This document shows positions 62,908-64,000 of a stretch of DNA of 64,000 nucleotides, piece after piece. Every line of letters begins with the position of its first letter. Within the stretch, counting starts at the first letter, position 1. Under the pieces are notes generated by a model. The model did not search any database, had not been told where the DNA came from, and saw only the letters and a program-made list of their open reading frames with translations. Location of the stretch: NCBI RefSeq assembly GCF_900096995.1, contig NZ_OANT01000014.1:1-64000 (forward strand), read 5' to 3'. This DNA comes from Acinetobacter puyangensis. Lineage in GTDB: Bacteria > Pseudomonadota > Gammaproteobacteria > Pseudomonadales > Moraxellaceae. Made by a program: the position numbers and the translations under genes.

Positions 62908-63999
62908 TTACTTGCTGCTTAAGTCGATACGCGCTTGCATGGATAGTCCGACCCGCAATGGATGGACAATCAATTCTTTAGGATCCAATGTGATGCGTAC
63001 CGGTAGACGTTGAACTACTTTAATCCAGTTTCCGGTTGCATTCTGGGCTGGAATCAGGGCGAATGCAGCACCTGTTCCTCCGGCAATGCCTGTGACCTTG
63101 CCATGATAAACAATATCTTTACCGTAATAATCAGAGGTGAGGGTGGCAGTTTGTCCTACACGGACTTTTGCCAATTGGCCTTCTTTAAAATTGGCATCCA
63201 CATAGAGTTGTTGTACAGGGACAATTTTCATGACGACACTGCCCGCAGCAAGACGTTGTCCAATCTGGATGTTGCGCTGTGTCACGATACCTTCTATTGG
63301 GGCGCGAATAATGGTCCGTTCCAGATCAAGCTGGGCTTGTTCGACATTGGCTTTGGCAACCAGCACATCAGGACTGTCATTTTCGGTGCTTCCTTGAATC
63401 AGGGCATCATTTGCAGCCAGATTGCTTTGAGCAGCATTGCGGCTGGATTGTGCCTGAGCCAGACCTGCCTCAGCGACTTGCAGTGCGGCTTTGGCTGTAT
63501 TGACAGTCGTTTGTGCGGCACTTAAATCTTCTTTTGAAACTCCGCCGATAGCCACCAATTGTTGACGGCGTTTAAAGTCATCGAGGGCTTTATCATAATC
63601 GGCTTGGGCTTTGTTAATCTGAGCTTTGGCACTATGGATGACATCATTACTGACGTAAATTTGTGAATCCAGTGCACTGCTATTGGCTTTACTTTGTTTA
63701 AACTGGCGCTGTGTTTTGGTCAGTTGTGCCTGTGCTTGTGCCAGCGCAATTTTGGCATCATGGTCATCGAGCCGTACCAGAATATCGCCTTGATGCACCA
63801 ACTGGGTATCATTGACCAGAACTTTTAGCACCTGGGCATTGGCCATGGACGTGACCTGTGCTGTATAGGCACCGACATAAGCATTATCCGTTTCAACTTC
63901 ATCACTAAATAGCCAGCACCAGACCAAATATGCCAGTACCATGATGAAAATTAATAGAGCAAAGATTTTAAATAATTTTTTTCGTGTGGCTGCAAGTGA
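62908..63999 (-). CDS. emrA: EmrA-type membrane fusion protein (5' end cut by window edge)
   Basis: The periplasmic adaptor of the EmrAB tripartite pump. The frame is open to the window edge: RKKLFKIFALLIFIM then VLAYLVWCW forms the N-terminal anchor helix upstream of the apparent ATG at 63942, so the true start lies beyond base 64000. DEVETDNAYVGAYTAQVTS, a long coiled-coil hairpin (about 90-200) and RTIIRAPIEGIVTQRNIQIG are HlyD/EmrA features. emrB follows at once. Confidence 0.9.
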   Translation of the reverse strand, partial: SLAATRKKLFKIFALLIFIMVLAYLVWCWLFSDEVETDNAYVGAYTAQVTSMANAQVLKVLVNDTQLVHQGDILVRLDDHDAKIALAQAQAQLTKTQRQFKQSKANSSALDSQIYVSNDVIHSAKAQINKAQADYDKALDDFKRRQQLVAIGGVSKEDLSAAQTTVNTAKAALQVAEAGLAQAQSSRNAAQSNLAANDALIQGSTENDSPDVLVAKANVEQAQLDLERTIIRAPIEGIVTQRNIQIGQRLAAGSVVMKIVPVQQLYVDANFKEGQLAKVRVGQTATLTSDYYGKDIVYHGKVTGIAGGTGAAFALIPAQNATGNWIKVVQRLPVRITLDPKELIVHPLRVGLSMQARIDLSSK

Positions 64000-64000
64000 A

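Overview
The window is chromosomal DNA from a gammaproteobacterium, almost certainly an Acinetobacter. It is AT-rich (roughly 40% GC by eye). The gene order tuf / di-iron hydrolase / rimI / bpt-aat / trxB / ftsK / minCDE, rep-dut-algC-argB, and cysTWA-cysB matches what I remember of Acinetobacter genomes. The tmRNA encodes the proteolysis tag ANDESYALAA. No rRNA, CRISPR array, transposase, integrase or phage structural gene was seen.

Layout. 1-13.7 kb is housekeeping: the 3' end of tuf, RimI, the two N-end-rule aminoacyl-transferases, thioredoxin reductase, FtsK, a LysE-type exporter, the Min division-site system, a voltage-sensor-like membrane protein, an acyltransferase and an OmpA-type lipoprotein. 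13.7-20.6 kb holds a DASS anion transporter, Rep helicase, dUTPase, phosphomannomutase and ArgB. 20.7-25.1 kb is a complete iron-dependent cell-surface signalling unit (ECF sigma, FecR-like anti-sigma, STN-containing TonB receptor). 25.3-29.6 kb has tRNA-Leu(CAG), an OlsB-like acyltransferase, a YafJ-like amidotransferase, bacteriohemerythrin, a membrane protein and RnfH. 29.6-35.2 kb is the sulfate-uptake cluster sbp / hydrolase / cysT-cysW-cysA / cysB on the minus strand. 35.3-37.9 kb is pabC-mltG-tmk.

38.4-40.9 kb contains two identical tRNA-Leu(TAA) genes flanking a Tat-exported PhoD-type phosphatase, followed by tRNA-Cys. 41-46.5 kb holds FolD, a methyltransferase, a lipoprotein and the glycerol genes glpK-glpD. 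46.5-50.7 kb has a second TonB receptor with a Fur-like site and GTP-dependent PEP carboxykinase. 51-54.9 kb has a lipid-kinase/phosphoesterase pair and groES-groEL behind a good sigma-32 promoter.

55.1-60.3 kb, between groEL and ssrA (tmRNA), is the clearest accessory islet. It holds a DUF1902/HicA-type toxin-antitoxin pair under a perfect 18-bp palindrome, two paralogous small coiled-coil proteins of unknown function, an XRE-type regulator and a repeat-rich trimeric autotransporter adhesin. Long AT-rich non-coding stretches separate them. The window ends in an EmrAB-type efflux pair whose emrA gene is cut by the right edge.

The best candidates for something undescribed are the islet's paired coiled-coil proteins with the neighbouring XRE regulator, the unusual head module of the adhesin, and a pore-less voltage-sensor-like protein next to minC. 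All functional calls come from reading translated sequence and remembered family features; no database search was run.
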